NCBI GenBank assembly: GCA_022316685.1
Contig: JAKJHU010001082.1
Location: 1-64,000 of the forward strand
DNA from: Progne subis subis
Lineage: Eukaryota; Chordata; Aves; Passeriformes; Hirundinidae
Length of the DNA: 64,000 nt
Direction of reading: 5' to 3'
This document shows, piece by piece, positions 22,025 to 32,457 of this stretch (within the stretch, counting starts at the first letter, position 1; each line of letters opens with the position of its first letter). Position numbers and translations under genes: made by a program. The notes below the pieces were generated by a model. The model saw only the letters and a list, made by a program, of their open reading frames with translations. It was not told the DNA's origin and did no database searches.

Positions 22025-23465
22025 ACAGGATTTCCAATTCCCAAACCTTCGCAGGATGGAGGAGGAGGCTGTGAGGAAGAGGAAGGTGCCCCAGGACAGC
22101 CAGGCAGGTGAGGAGGAAGTCAGTGCCCCTTTCCCCCTCTCTCCTGCTCCATCTCCCAGCCCAGCATGGCCCTGGATGCAGGACAACCCCGCAGCCGACG
22201 CCGTCCTGCCGGGGACGCACTGAGGGGATCTCCTTCCCCTTCCCTCTGGCACGGAGGCAAATCCCATCCTCCTTGTCCTTCCTCCCCCAGACAAGGAGCT
22301 GAGCATGGAGACCAGGGAGGACAAATCCCCACGGCAGATCCTCGTGGAAGAGGCCGTTTTGAGCGGCTCCATGGGGCAGGAATCCAACGGGGAGGAAAAG
22401 TCCTGGCGATCCCTCATGAGAAGAGACTGCAAAAGCAGATCACGAGGATCCGAGGAGGAAAGAGCCACCCTGTGCCAGGAAGGCGGCCAGAGATGGAGCC
22501 AGAGCTCAGACCTGGTGGTCCATGAGCAGCTTCATGATGGGGAGAAGCCCCACAAGTGCTTTGGGTGTGCAAAGAGCTTCAGCTGGCGGAGCCACCTGCT
22601 TCTCCACCAGAGGATTCACACAGACGAACGGCCCTACGAGTGTGGGGAATGTGGGAAGAGCTTCAGGCGCAGCTCCAGCCTGATAGAACACCAGAGGATC
22701 CACACAGGGGAGAGGCCCTATGAGTGTGAGGAATGTGGGAAGAGGTTCAGGAAGAGCTCCAACCTGATCTATCACCAGAAGATCCACACAGGGGAGAGGC
22801 CCTATGAGTGTGGGGAATGTGGGAAGAGGTTCAGACACAGCTCCAGCCTAACCAAGCACCAGAAGAGCCACACTGGGGAACGGCCATACAAGTGTTGGGA
22901 ATGTGGGAAGTGCTTCAGGCGCCATTGTTACCTGACTGTACATCAAAGGGTCCACACAGGGGAGAGGCCCTACAAGTGTTCCCAGTGTGGGAAGGGGTTT
23001 CTGACCAGCTCCCAGCTCCTTGAACATCAGCAGACACACATAGAGGAGAGGCCCTTCCGCTGCCCCGACTGTAGGAAGGGCTTCAAGCACAACTCCACCC
23101 TCATCAGCCACAGGCGCATCCACACCGGGGAGAGGCCCCACGAGTGTGATGTATGTGGGATGAGCTTCATACGGAGCTGTGACCTGATTCACCACCAGAG
23201 GACCCACACTGGGGAGAAGCCTTTTGAGTGTGATAAATGCAGCAAGAGGTTCCGCACGAGCTCCAATCTCCTCCTGCACCAGCGGATTCACACAGAGGAG
23301 AGGCCCTTCCGCTGTCCTGACTGTGGGAAGGGCTTCACTCAGAACTCCGTCCTCATCAGACACCGGCGCATCCACACCGGGGAGAGGCCCCACGAGTGTC
23401 CCCAGTGTGGGAAGAGCTTTTCATGGAGGTCTGACATGACCAGACACCAACTGAGGCACCGGTAA
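22025..23465 (+). CDS. C2H2 zinc-finger protein, 11 fingers (copy A, intact)
   Basis: A first coding exon has its acceptor at 22024, ATG at 22056 and donor at 22108, and encodes [17 protein letters not shown]. The second exon runs from 22291 to the TAA at 23463-23465. The joint falls after the first base of an Asp codon, giving 408 residues. The N-terminal 145 residues are acidic and charged, with no KRAB, SCAN or BTB domain. Eleven C2H2 fingers follow from 22551, joined by TGERP-like linkers; some are TEERP or TDERP. Finger 1 is GCAKSF-type. This is the songbird-expanded family; members are presumed nuclear DNA-binding repressors, but the target is unknown. It is one of two open copies and has the RAB4-like promoter 3.9 kb upstream. 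A further finger lies in frame after the stop. Confidence 0.88.
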
Positions 23466-23545
23466 GGGAAGCCCTGTGAGTGCCCTGAGTGCAGGAAGAG
23501 CTTCGTGCTCTGCTCCAACTCCATCCCCCACTGGAGGTCCCACGT
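23466..23545 (+). pseudogene. Decayed extra finger after the stop codon, copy A
   Basis: Directly after TAA the same frame reads GKPCECPECRKSF and then a His-x3-His with exact C-x2-C-x12-H-x3-H spacing. The helix residues (VLCSNSIP) are unlike a working finger. All four copies keep this remnant, so the stop arose before the modules multiplied. Confidence 0.7.
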
Positions 23546-24007
23546 TGGGCAGAGCCTCGGTGACCCACATTCCCTGTCATCCATGTCAGGAAGACACCTG
23601 GCTGCTTATCCTTTATTTTGGCCTTAATTTTTTTCTCTTCCACCTCTGTTTGCACTCCAGAAGCCAAGAAGAATTGCTCTGTCACCTCAAAACCACTCCA
23701 ATCCCACTGAGAACAACTCACATTTTACTGACAGGGTTCAATCCCACCCCAAATGGCTTGTTCCCACCTCAGAAAAACTCAATCCCATGCCACACTTACT
23801 TGATTCCACAGCTTCCAGGGTGAGATGGGGTTGGAAGGAGATTGGGAGATGTGGGATCCAAATTTGGAGCAATGGGATTAGGATTGTGTGGGGCTGGGTG
23901 AGTGGGAGGTATTTGATAGTAAATCAGACATTCAGGGTTATTGATTTCTGTCCCATTCCTTTTCAGTCAGTGTCAGTTCTGTTTTCAGTGTGCCACCTTC
24001 TCAGCTG

Positions 24008-24500
24008 ATTGTGTTAGGGAAATTAATCCACGCACACCAGAGGTTTATGTCCAAAAAGGAGACACAGAAGTCCTTTTACTTTATTCGAATAAAGAGAGAG
24101 GCCATGGGGAATTTCCCCTGGGGTCTCTCAGGTTTTCGGAGGACGCAGCCTCCTTTTTTATCCTAATAATTTCCTGTCCGCATTTCCCTCTCTCTTTCCC
24201 CATTGGCTGAGGTACTTGAGAGGTACAGACTTCCCAAAATGCCTAAGATTCACCTTTTAATGTATAACCCCCCTAATTTTCAGTTTTTATGGGATTTATG
24301 GGTTTTCCCCATTGTTGCTTTCATCTTTCAATATTCAATTTCATTTAGAAACCTATGGTTTGTTTGTAAAGGCAAGTATCTTCTTTTCCATTCATCAATC
24401 AGTAGAGTCCTTCCCATTGTTTCTCTCATCTCTCAGTGCTAGTTGGATCTACCAGCAGACCCAGGGCTTGTTTGTAAAGACAAATCTTGTCATTCCTCTC
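24008..24500 (-). repeat. Antisense LTR in the 3' flank, module 1
   Basis: Its minus strand matches the sense LTR at 40078-40571: it begins GAGAGGAATGACAAG at 24500, has an AATAAAGTAAAAGG poly(A) region near 24070-24095, and ends near 24008. The same LTR sits at the same place in modules 3 and 4, so it entered before duplication. Confidence 0.75.
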
Positions 24501-24639
24501 AGTGTTTGTGTTCTCCTTTCTCTCGTGCCTCTCTCTGCCTGCTCTGTTTGTCTCTCAGTGTCTCCCTCGACCCAGGGCAGCTCCCACCAATGACCCTGCC
24601 CTGATTTAATTCCCAATCCAGGAGCTACAACAAGCATGG

Positions 24640-25930
24640 ATGAAGTTCTGGAGACTGGCAGTGAAACGTCACTGTAGGATCTTGCTGCACTCTGCTTTTG
24701 CCTCCTTATTCAGAGCTTTGCCTTCAAGGGCTGGAACAGCTTTTCCTTGCTGGGAACTGGAATTCCAGAGTCTTGGAGTATGTGCCATGCAGGAGCAGAC
24801 AGACCGGGCTCCCACAGACTGGGATCACATGGACTGGGATCCTACAGACTGGGCCTGCACAGACCGGGACCGAATGGATCAGGAACATCCAGACTGAGAT
24901 GATGCAGATTGGGACCTTGTAGACTGGGATTGTACAGGTTGGGCTCACGTGGACTGGGATTGTACAGACTGGGATTGTATGGGTTGGGATTACATGGACT
25001 GGGATTGTACAGACTGGGATTGAACAGGTTGGGATTACATGGATTGGGATTGTACAGACTGGGATTGTATGGGTTGGGATTACATGGACTGGGATTGTAC
25101 AGACTGGGATGGTATGGGTTGGGTTCACCTGGACTGGGATTTTACAGACTGGGATTGTACGCACTGGGATCCCATGGACTGGGATTTCACAGGCTGGGAC
25201 CATCTGGATCAGAACCCTAGAGAATGGGATCATGCAAACTGGGATCATATGGACCAGGATGGTTGCACTGTAACGATGTGAACTGAGGCGTTCCTGCCCT
25301 GCCCAGGGATCCCTCCCAGCCCCACCCGGGGGCACGGCCAAATGTTCCATTCCACTGCTGTGGAACGAACACAGCAGTCCTGGAGCCAATCCTGGAGCAA
25401 TTCTGGGTCTGATCCTGGTCCCGGTTCTGACCTCGGTGTCAGTCCCGGAGCGCTCCTGGTGCTGATTCCAGTCCCGGTGCCGAGCTCGATCCCGGAGCGG
25501 TTCTGGTCCCAGTCTCAATCTCGGTCCAGACGCGGTGCCAGTCTCGGTGCTGGTGCCGGTTTCAGTCCTGGGATATACTGGGAGTGTCTGAGACCATAGG
25601 GGTTGTGACTGGGAGCAAACTGGGAGAGACTGGCTATGTGCTGGGGGGAACTGGGACCATGCTGGGGACACTGGGAGCAAGTGGGAGTGCCTGGGGCCCT
25701 GCTGGGAGAGACTGGGATCTACTGGGAGTGCCTAGGACTATGCTTGGGGCAACTGGGAGAACTGGGAACACACTGGACAAAAGATTGACAAACTGGGAGT
25801 AACTGGAACTGTATTTGGGGCAAATGGCATCATAATTGGGAATGACTGGGAGTGACTGGGCTCATACTGGGAGCAACAGGGATCAGGTAGGGAGTGAGGG
25901 GAAGTAACAGGTCTCCTGCTGGGAATAACT
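24640..25930. repeat. Partial module start: ACTGGGATTGTACAG and ACTGGGAG minisatellites
   Basis: 24780-25270 is about thirty 15-mers such as ACTGGGATTGTACAG. It opens with the same GTGCCATGCAGGA lead as 16969. 25380-25570 is the GGTCCCGGT family. 25570-25930 matches 15796-15985 at high identity. So the left end of module 1 has been duplicated here without its promoter or gene. Confidence 0.75.
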
Positions 25931-26389
25931 GGGCTCAAACTAGGAGCAGCCACTTCCAGCACCAAGACCCCGAAAGCCCTTTCCCGGCCATCCCACCCCT
26001 CCAGCCCCAGCAGCTCCTGCTGGGGTCCGAGAAATCCCAGGGGTCCCCCTCTCTTGGGGTCCCCTCTTTGCACTTCTGGGGCTTTCCTTTCTCCAGGGTC
26101 CTGCTTAGGGAAGCTGAGGCTTTCCCAGGGCTCCCCAAACTCGGTGTCCCCATGCTGGTCCAAGAGCTCGGAGGGCCCGGCCCGGGAAGCCCAACCCCCA
26201 CCGCGGGGGGACCCGCATCCCCCCGGCCCCCACCGGGGCTCTGCCGCCACCGGGACCCCCCAAAAACACATCCTGGGGAGCTCCTGATGTCTCCAACAGG
26301 AGAATGTGCTGTTCAGCTTTGGAACCCTGCAAGCTCCAAACATCCCACCCCCAAAAACCCCAAACCCAGGGACCCCCCGGGATATTTGG

Positions 26390-26690
26390 GTCCTCGTCCG
26401 CAATGGATGGGGGCTGGGTTGTTTCTGTTCCTGCTTCCCTCAGTGTGGGCTGGAGGTGATCTCCACAGAGCGGAGTTTCTGCTGGGGTCTCCGCAGCGCT
26501 CCTTGTTGCTCTTGGCTCGGATCAAGGTTTTCTGTGGTGATAATGGGAGGCAGGTCATGTCCATCCTCCTCCCCTTATGGGGGTGCCCTGATGGTCTCCA
26601 TCCGTGCTTAGCTGGGTGCTGGGCTGGAGGTGGTCTCTGTGGAGCGGAGTCTGTGCTGGGGTCTCTGCAGCCCTCGTTGCTGGGCGGAAA
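26390..26690 (+). repeat. About 170-bp tandem repeat family, left locus
   Basis: Two copies share GGGCTGGAGGTG, GGAGCGGAGT and CTGGGGTCTC blocks at matching spacing. The family recurs in the opposite direction at 47690-48320. It is not similar to the module minisatellites and I do not recognise it. Confidence 0.55.
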
Positions 26691-26705
26691 GCGCGGAGCG
26701 GTGGG

Positions 26706-26773
26706 GAGATGGAGAGGGAGAGGGAGAGGGAGAGGGAGAGGGAGAGGGAGAGGGAGAGGGAGAGGGAGAGGAG
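26706..26773 (+). repeat. (GAGAGG)n purine hexamer repeat
   Basis: Eleven or so perfect hexamers of AGAGGG form a pure purine run of more than 60 bases directly before a CpG-rich segment. Confidence 0.95.
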
Positions 26774-26779
26774 AGGAGC

Positions 26780-27010
26780 TGAACGCGGTTCCGCCCGCTC
26801 CCTTCCGCCCGTGCCGCCGCCGCCGCTTTCCAAACCCTGTCTAAGCCCCGCCTCCCTTGACGACAGCCAATGGGCGTCCAGGAACAGCCTGAGGGGCGGA
26901 GCACGCGGCGTTCCACGGTGGGAACCAACAGACAGGGGGCGTGACCAGAACACAACCGAGCGATCTGATTGGGCGGGAGGCGGAGGGTTCTAAAAGGGGC
27001 GGGGCTCGGG
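26780..27010 (+). promoter_or_regulatory. CpG-rich promoter-like segment, unrelated to the modules
   Basis: It contains GCCGCCGCCGC, a CCAAT box in AGCCAATGGG near 26870, an inverted CCAAT box in GATTGGGCGGG near 26967, a GC box GGGGCGGGGC near 26997 and TTCTAAAAGG as a weak TATA-like element. The downstream sequence reaches an AATAAA at 27371. I see no coding exon I can name, so the transcript, if any, may be non-coding. Confidence 0.5.
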
Positions 27011-28244
27011 CCCGGGGTCACCCCGGGATTTTGGGAGCAGCTCCAGGTGTCCCCAGTCCCTCTCCAGCTCTCCTGGAGCCCCTTCACGCCCTGCAAGGGG
27101 CTCTGAGCTCTCCCTGCATCCTTCCCTTCTCCAGGGGAACATTCCCAGCTCTCCCAGCCCGGCTCCAGAGGGGCTCCAGTTGCTCTGGGCTCGCCCCAGC
27201 AGCTCCCATCCTGCAGCTGGGCTCTCACCTGAGCGGGGCCCAGGGGCAGAATCCCCCCGCAGCCGCTGCCCACGCTGGGGCTCAGCCCAGGGCACCTTTG
27301 GCCTCATGTCCAGCCTCTCACCCACCCGCACGGTGCCCATGGCGGGAGCTGAGCAGGTGACATTGACACCAAATAAACCATCTCGCCCTGTTTATTTTTT
27401 AACTCAGTCCTGGTCACTCTCAGTTATCATTTTTGAGAATCGCATTTCTTTGGCAAGGCGAGGGCTGGCAGAGCCGTGCAGGTGCAAACAAAAAAGGATG
27501 AAAACCCGCAGAAATCAGCCATGGGAAAAGGGTTCCAGCAACTCTGTGATGCTTTGGGGGAATTTCAGCCTTTGGCACTGGTTACAGGTGCATCTAGGGT
27601 GGCTCAGTTATGCTGGGCTGGGGTCTCTGAGGGTCCCAGCCCCATCCCAGGGGTGCCCAGGCAGCTCCCTCAGCATTCCTGTCGGGATAGCAGCTCAGGA
27701 TCAGGGCAATCCCCTCCTGGCTGGAGAATTCACTGAGGACAGGGACAGGAGCTTGGGAAGGGGCTTCAAAGTCAGGAAAGTGGGCAACTGGGGGCTCCTC
27801 AGCGTTTCAGTACCCTCCTGCCCTGGGGAGGGAATCCTCCAGGATTCTGGGGCTCTCCGAGGCAGTTTCCCTTGGAAACATGGAATTCTATGGAATTCTA
27901 TGGCATCTGTCATCATGCTGGTGTCAGAGGAGCTCACAGCCCCAGCCAGGCGAGCGCATTTCTGCCTGGCTGCTGCCTTTGGACACGGCTGGACGGGGCT
28001 TGGAGCACCCCGGACAGTGGCAGGTGTCCCTGCCACGGCAGGGCTGGCACTGCCTGGGCTTTAAGGTCCCTTCTGTAAGAGTTGCTCTGAAGTTCCCCTC
28101 ATTTGCCTCACGATCATTGCGAGGACCCCGAGGACCCCACTGCAGTTCTGGCCTGCTCGAGGTGGATGCTTGCCAATCGTCTGCAGGTGCATTTTCCTGT
28201 GTCACCACGCCACGGTGCACTGGCTTTGAGCAGTGTAATGGCAG
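27011..28244. other. Stretch without a recognisable gene
   Basis: A 294-codon open frame at 27180-28064 starts at a non-ATG codon, has no domain and crosses an AATAAA at 27371, so I do not call it. The sequence is mostly unique, with small direct repeats such as GGAATTCTAT at 27887-27902 and GAGGACCCC at 28120-28137. Confidence 0.5.
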
Positions 28245-28947
28245 TTTCTGTGCCTGAAGATTGCACCCGCTTCACGCTCCCTGCTCCACGACAATAGCCT
28301 ATGAATTTCCCCACCTCTTGGCCAAGGGAACTTTCTGGGGTAACTCTGGTGGTCCCCCACGGAAATCCCTCATCTGCTTCACAGCCACTGTGACAGACGG
28401 AGATCGAAGCCCCCTCCCAAGGACTGAGATTGAGACCTCTGTACGAAGCCCCTCCCAAGGACTGAGACACGAGACCCGTATAACCCCAGTACGGGGCTGG
28501 GGCTGACTTACCCAAAGTGAGATGTTTGCCTGCAGGTGTGGTCCTTGGACCAAGAAGACAATGGCTCTCACTTACTGCTGAGAACATGGGCTACCTGTTC
28601 CCCCTTGGTGGCTTCAGTAGACTTATTACTTGTTCCCCCCACGATGAAGGACTATAATAAAAAACCCTGAGTTAACCAGAGATTATGAGAGACTCCCCGA
28701 CATGACAGGTGGATCCATCGCCCAGACCACGAGGACTTCATCTCCACCTTTGGTAGCTATATCCCTCCTTTCCTCTCTCGCTTTTTCTATCTCTCTCTCT
28801 TAATCCCTCTATGGCATTTGCTGTGGTCAATCAATAAAAGGTGCATTTGTTTTGATTAATACTTAAATCCCCTCTGTGTTGTGTTTTGCACTCTGAGATC
28901 AGTAAATGAACCATCTCGACTCTCGCTTGTACGAGCAGATCGTGACA
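28245..28947 (+). repeat. LTR truncating the 3' flank of module 2
   Basis: It shows LTR-like order: an internal duplication of CCTCCCAAGGACTGAGA (28412 and 28448), a TATA-like TATAATAAAAAA near 28651, a polyadenylation AATAAA at 28834-28839 and a terminal GTGACA at 28942-28947. The module 2 sequence starts immediately after. The left boundary is uncertain. Confidence 0.5.
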
Positions 28948-29042
28948 CCAGGGCTCTGCCCAACGTGGGACCTCCAGTGGGGGATGCAGTTGGAGCAGAG
29001 CACGAAGCTCTTCCTGCACTGGGGGCACTCACAGGGCTTCCC

Positions 29043-30400
29043 TTAGCGGTGCCTCAGTTGGTGTCTGGTCATGTGAGACCTCTGTGAAAAGCTCTTCCTG
29101 CACTGGGGACACTCGTGGGGCCTCTCTGAGTGTGGATGTGCCGGTGGGCGGAGAGCGTGGAGTTGCGTGTGAAGCCCTTCCCGCAGTCAGGACAGCGGAA
29201 GGGCCTCTCCTCTGTGTGAATCCGCTGGTGCAAGAGGAGATTGGAGCTCGTGCAGAACCTCTTGCTGCATTTATCACACTCATAAGGCCTCTCCCCAGTG
29301 TGGGTCCTCTGGTGGCGGATCAGGTGAGACCTCTGTATGAAGCTCATCCCACATACATCACACTCGTGGGGCCTCTCCCCGGTGTGGATGCGCCTGTGGC
29401 TGATGAGGTTGGAGTTGTGCTTGAAGCCCTTCCCACAGTCAGGACAGCGGAAGGGCCTCTCCTCTGTGTGTGTCTGCTGATGTTCAAGGAGATGGGAACT
29501 GGTCAGAAAACCCATCCCACACTTGGAACACTTGTAGGGCCTCTCCCCAGTGTGGATCCTTTGGTGCATGGTCAGGGAGTTACGGCGCCTGAAGCACTTC
29601 CCACATTCCCCACACTTGTACGGCCGTTCCCCAGTGTGCATCCTCTGGTGCTGGGTTAGGTTGGAGCTCTCTCTGAACCTCTTCCCACATTCCTCACACT
29701 CATGGGGCCTCTCCCCAGTGTGGATCTTCTGGTGCCGCATCAGGCTGAAGCTCTTCCTGAAGCTCATCCCACATTCCCCACACTCATAGGGCCGTTCGTC
29801 TGTGTGAATCCTCTGGTGGAGAAGCAGGTCGCTCCGCCAGCTGAAGCTCTTTGCACACCCAAAGCACTTGTGGGGCTTCTCCCCATCATGAAGCTGCTCA
29901 TGGAGCACCAGGTCTGAGCTCTGGCTCCATCTCTGGCCGCCTTCCTGGCACAGGGTGGCTCTTTCCTCCTCAGATCTTCGTGATCTGCTTTTGCAGTCTC
30001 TTCTCACGAGGGATCGCCAGGACTTTTCCTCCCCGTTGGATTCCTGCCCCGTGGAGCCGCTCAAAACGGCCTCTTCCACGAGGATCTGCCGTGGGGATTT
30101 GTCCTCCCTGGTCTCCATGCTCAGCTCCTTGTCTGGGGGAGGAAGGACAAGGAGAGGATGGGATTTGCCTCCGTGCCAGAGGGAAGGGGAAGGAGATCCC
30201 CTCAGTGCGTCCCCGGCAGGACGGCGTCGGCTGCGGGGTTGTCCTGCAGCCGGGGCCATGCTGGGCTGGGAGATGGAGCAGGAGAGAGGGGGAAAGGGGC
30301 ACTGACTTCCTCCTCACCTGCCTGGCTGTCCTGGGGCATCTTCCTCTTCCTCACAGCCTCCTCCTCTATCCTGCAAAGGTTTGGGAATAAGAAATCCTGT
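29043..30400 (-). pseudogene. C2H2 zinc-finger pseudogene (copy B): lost ATG and frameshift
   Basis: Same gene as copy A on the minus strand. The first exon at 30369-30318 has ATA in place of ATG (forward 30367-30369), and the second exon begins at 30132. Nine fingers are in frame. In the linker after finger 9, near 29128-29134, one base is missing relative to the other copies, so the tenth finger is out of frame and translation would end at 29069; the original TAA is at 29043-29045. Finger 10 and the HQLRHR end match copy A more than C or D. A minus-strand ATG at 30259 opens a frame through the intron, but this is probably accidental. The RAB4-like promoter is 3 kb upstream (33380-33655). 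Confidence 0.85.
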
Positions 30401-30724
30401 CTGGGGAAAACAAGGGATGAGCACGTTGAGTTTGAAGGTCTCTCTGCCCAAGACCATCTCCAGAAGGCACTAGGCATCTGGGGTCGATAAAAAACAGGGA
30501 ATTGGGAGTGAGTGGATCTACACTGGGGACAACTGGGAGTGACTGGGAACATGATGAGAGGGACTGGGACTATTCCTGGAGAACCTGGGATCATACTGGG
30601 ATCACAGTTGGAACAGCTGCACCCATGCTGGGGAGAACTGGGATCACACTGAGGGTGACGGGAATCATACTGGGATTGACTGGGAGTGGCTGTGAGCAAC
30701 TGGAATCATGCTGAGTGTGGAGTC

Positions 30725-31270
30725 CCTGCAGCCCCTTGCCATAATACCTAGGGCCTGGCCTTGGCAGGACAGATCATAGAGTCACCTGCCCAGCCTGAGA
30801 CAGAGAACTTCCCAATGGGGCTCTGGACACGATGGTTTGCCTCAGTTTCTCCCCCCCTGATTCCCCTGGTCCTTTGGGTTCTCCTTTCCTCTGTGTCTCC
30901 ATTGGTTTGGGGTTCCCGGGGACTGGCCCCGTTTTCCCTAGAGGACACTGACCTTTCCTGCCCTTTGCTCTGCCCCCGTGCCTCAAGGTCTTGGGCTGCT
31001 GAAGCTCACACTTGAGCTGCAGACCGGCACACGTGCTCCCCTTTCCAATCTGGATTCCCCTTGGGCTTCTGGAAATAAACCTGGCTGGAACTGATCCAGT
31101 GCCAAGGCCTTCTGGCCTCTCCTTGCTGAGCTGCCCACGTGGCGTGTGTGCATGTGTGAGCTTGACTGCTTCGCCTGAGCTTCCCCAAGCGGCCTTTCCA
31201 CCGCAGAGGCTTATCGGCTCTGGGCTTCAGCTCCACTCCCAAAAACCACAACGCAACACGCTTTGGCCCA
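30725..31270. repeat. Conserved 0.55-kb block, copy 2 (inverted)
   Basis: It is the reverse complement of 20129-20690 with few differences. It keeps the CCCACGTGGC E-box near 31135 and the AATAAA at 31074-31079, now on the plus strand. Confidence 0.7.
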
Positions 31271-31274
31271 AAAT

Positions 31275-32450
31275 TACCCAAATGGGCCTAAAATCTCCAG
31301 CACCTGGACTGAGACCCACACCAAGGTCAGCACCAGAACCGGCACCAGCACCAAGACTCAGACCGACGCCGAATCCGAGACCGGCACCAACAGCGGCGCT
31401 GCTCTGGGACGGGCACCGAGACCAAGACTGGGACCAGAACCGACACCAGAACTGAGAGCGGCACCGCTGCAGCACCGGGACCAGGACTGGAACCAGTACA
31501 CCGGAACTGAGACCGGCGCCACAGAGGCACCGGGACCGGGACTGACACCAAGACCGTAACTGACACCAGAACTGGCACTGGCACCAAGACTGAGACCAAG
31601 ACCGGCACCGGAACCAGCACCGAGACTGGCACCGCTCCGGGACTGGGACCCAGACTGAGACTGGCACTGGGAGCACTCCGGGACCAAGACTGACACCGCT
31701 ACCGGCACTGGGACCTGGACTGCGCTGAGATCAACACTGAGACCGGGACTGAAGACACCAAAGAAGGGCTCAAAAGTCACCAAAAACACCCCTCAAGAGA
31801 CCAAAAAGTGGCAGAAAATAGGCCCAAAATGATAAAAAAATGACTAGAAATGTATCCAAAATTACAAAAAACTGGCTCAAAATGACACAAAATTGCTCAA
31901 AACTGACCTCAAATCCCCTCAAATGTTCCCCAAATGGTACAGAATTTCCCCAAATTACCCAATATGACAGAAAATGCTATAAAAGTAGCCAAGAATGGCA
32001 CAAAAGTGACCAAAAATGACTCCGAAGTGACAGGAAATGCCCCAAAATGCTGCAGGATGGAGGAGAGCCTGGAGGAACACAGAATTCAAAAAATGCAAAA
32101 AAAATGTCCAAAATTGCACCAAATAAGGAAAATTGAAAACAAAAAAACAAAAGAGCGTTAAAAGGGCTAAAAGAAAGGAAAACTTTGAAAATTTGTTCAA
32201 AAAGGCCAATAATATTCCACAAATTTCAAGAAATTCACCAAACCAAACAAAAAACATCCAGAATGAAGGAAAAAACAAATAAAAAACCAAAACCCACCAC
32301 ACACACAAAAGAAACCCTCAAAAAAAACCCAACAAAACCCAAACAAATACCAGAAATATATTAAAAAAATCCATCTGAAAATACCCCCAAAATCCCCCTA
32401 ATCCTTTGACCACTCAGAATTTCCAAAATACCTGAAAATTCCCAGAATTT
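31275..32450. repeat. Minisatellite and A-rich intron of module 2
   Basis: 31290-31750 is the inverted GGTGCCGGTCTCGGT array. 31755-32450 is A- and C-rich sequence matching the module 1 intron in reverse, with many CCCCAAAATG-like units. No gene is seen. Confidence 0.7.
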
Positions 32451-32457
32451 CCTACAC

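Noticed and set aside
22848..23393. Antisense open frames over the finger exons
   Set aside because: They are shadows of the repeated finger codons: the complement of the TGERPY linker region lacks stops. Frame and length follow the finger array.
22551..23462. Regularly spaced repeats that could suggest a CRISPR array
   Set aside because: The 84-base period encodes C2H2 fingers in a eukaryotic gene. The conserved parts are coding linkers and Cys/His codons, not palindromic repeats with unrelated spacers.
25894..26844. 316-codon open frame
   Set aside because: It crosses unique sequence, the 170-bp repeat and the AGAGGG hexamer run, with no domain; the C-terminal part is simple repeat.
26555..27273. 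Antisense frames with (Leu-Ser)n or (Pro-Ser)n
   Set aside because: Simple translation of the hexamer repeat.
27180..28064. 294-codon open frame
   Set aside because: Non-ATG start, no domain and a poly(A) signal inside. GC-rich sequence readily stays open.
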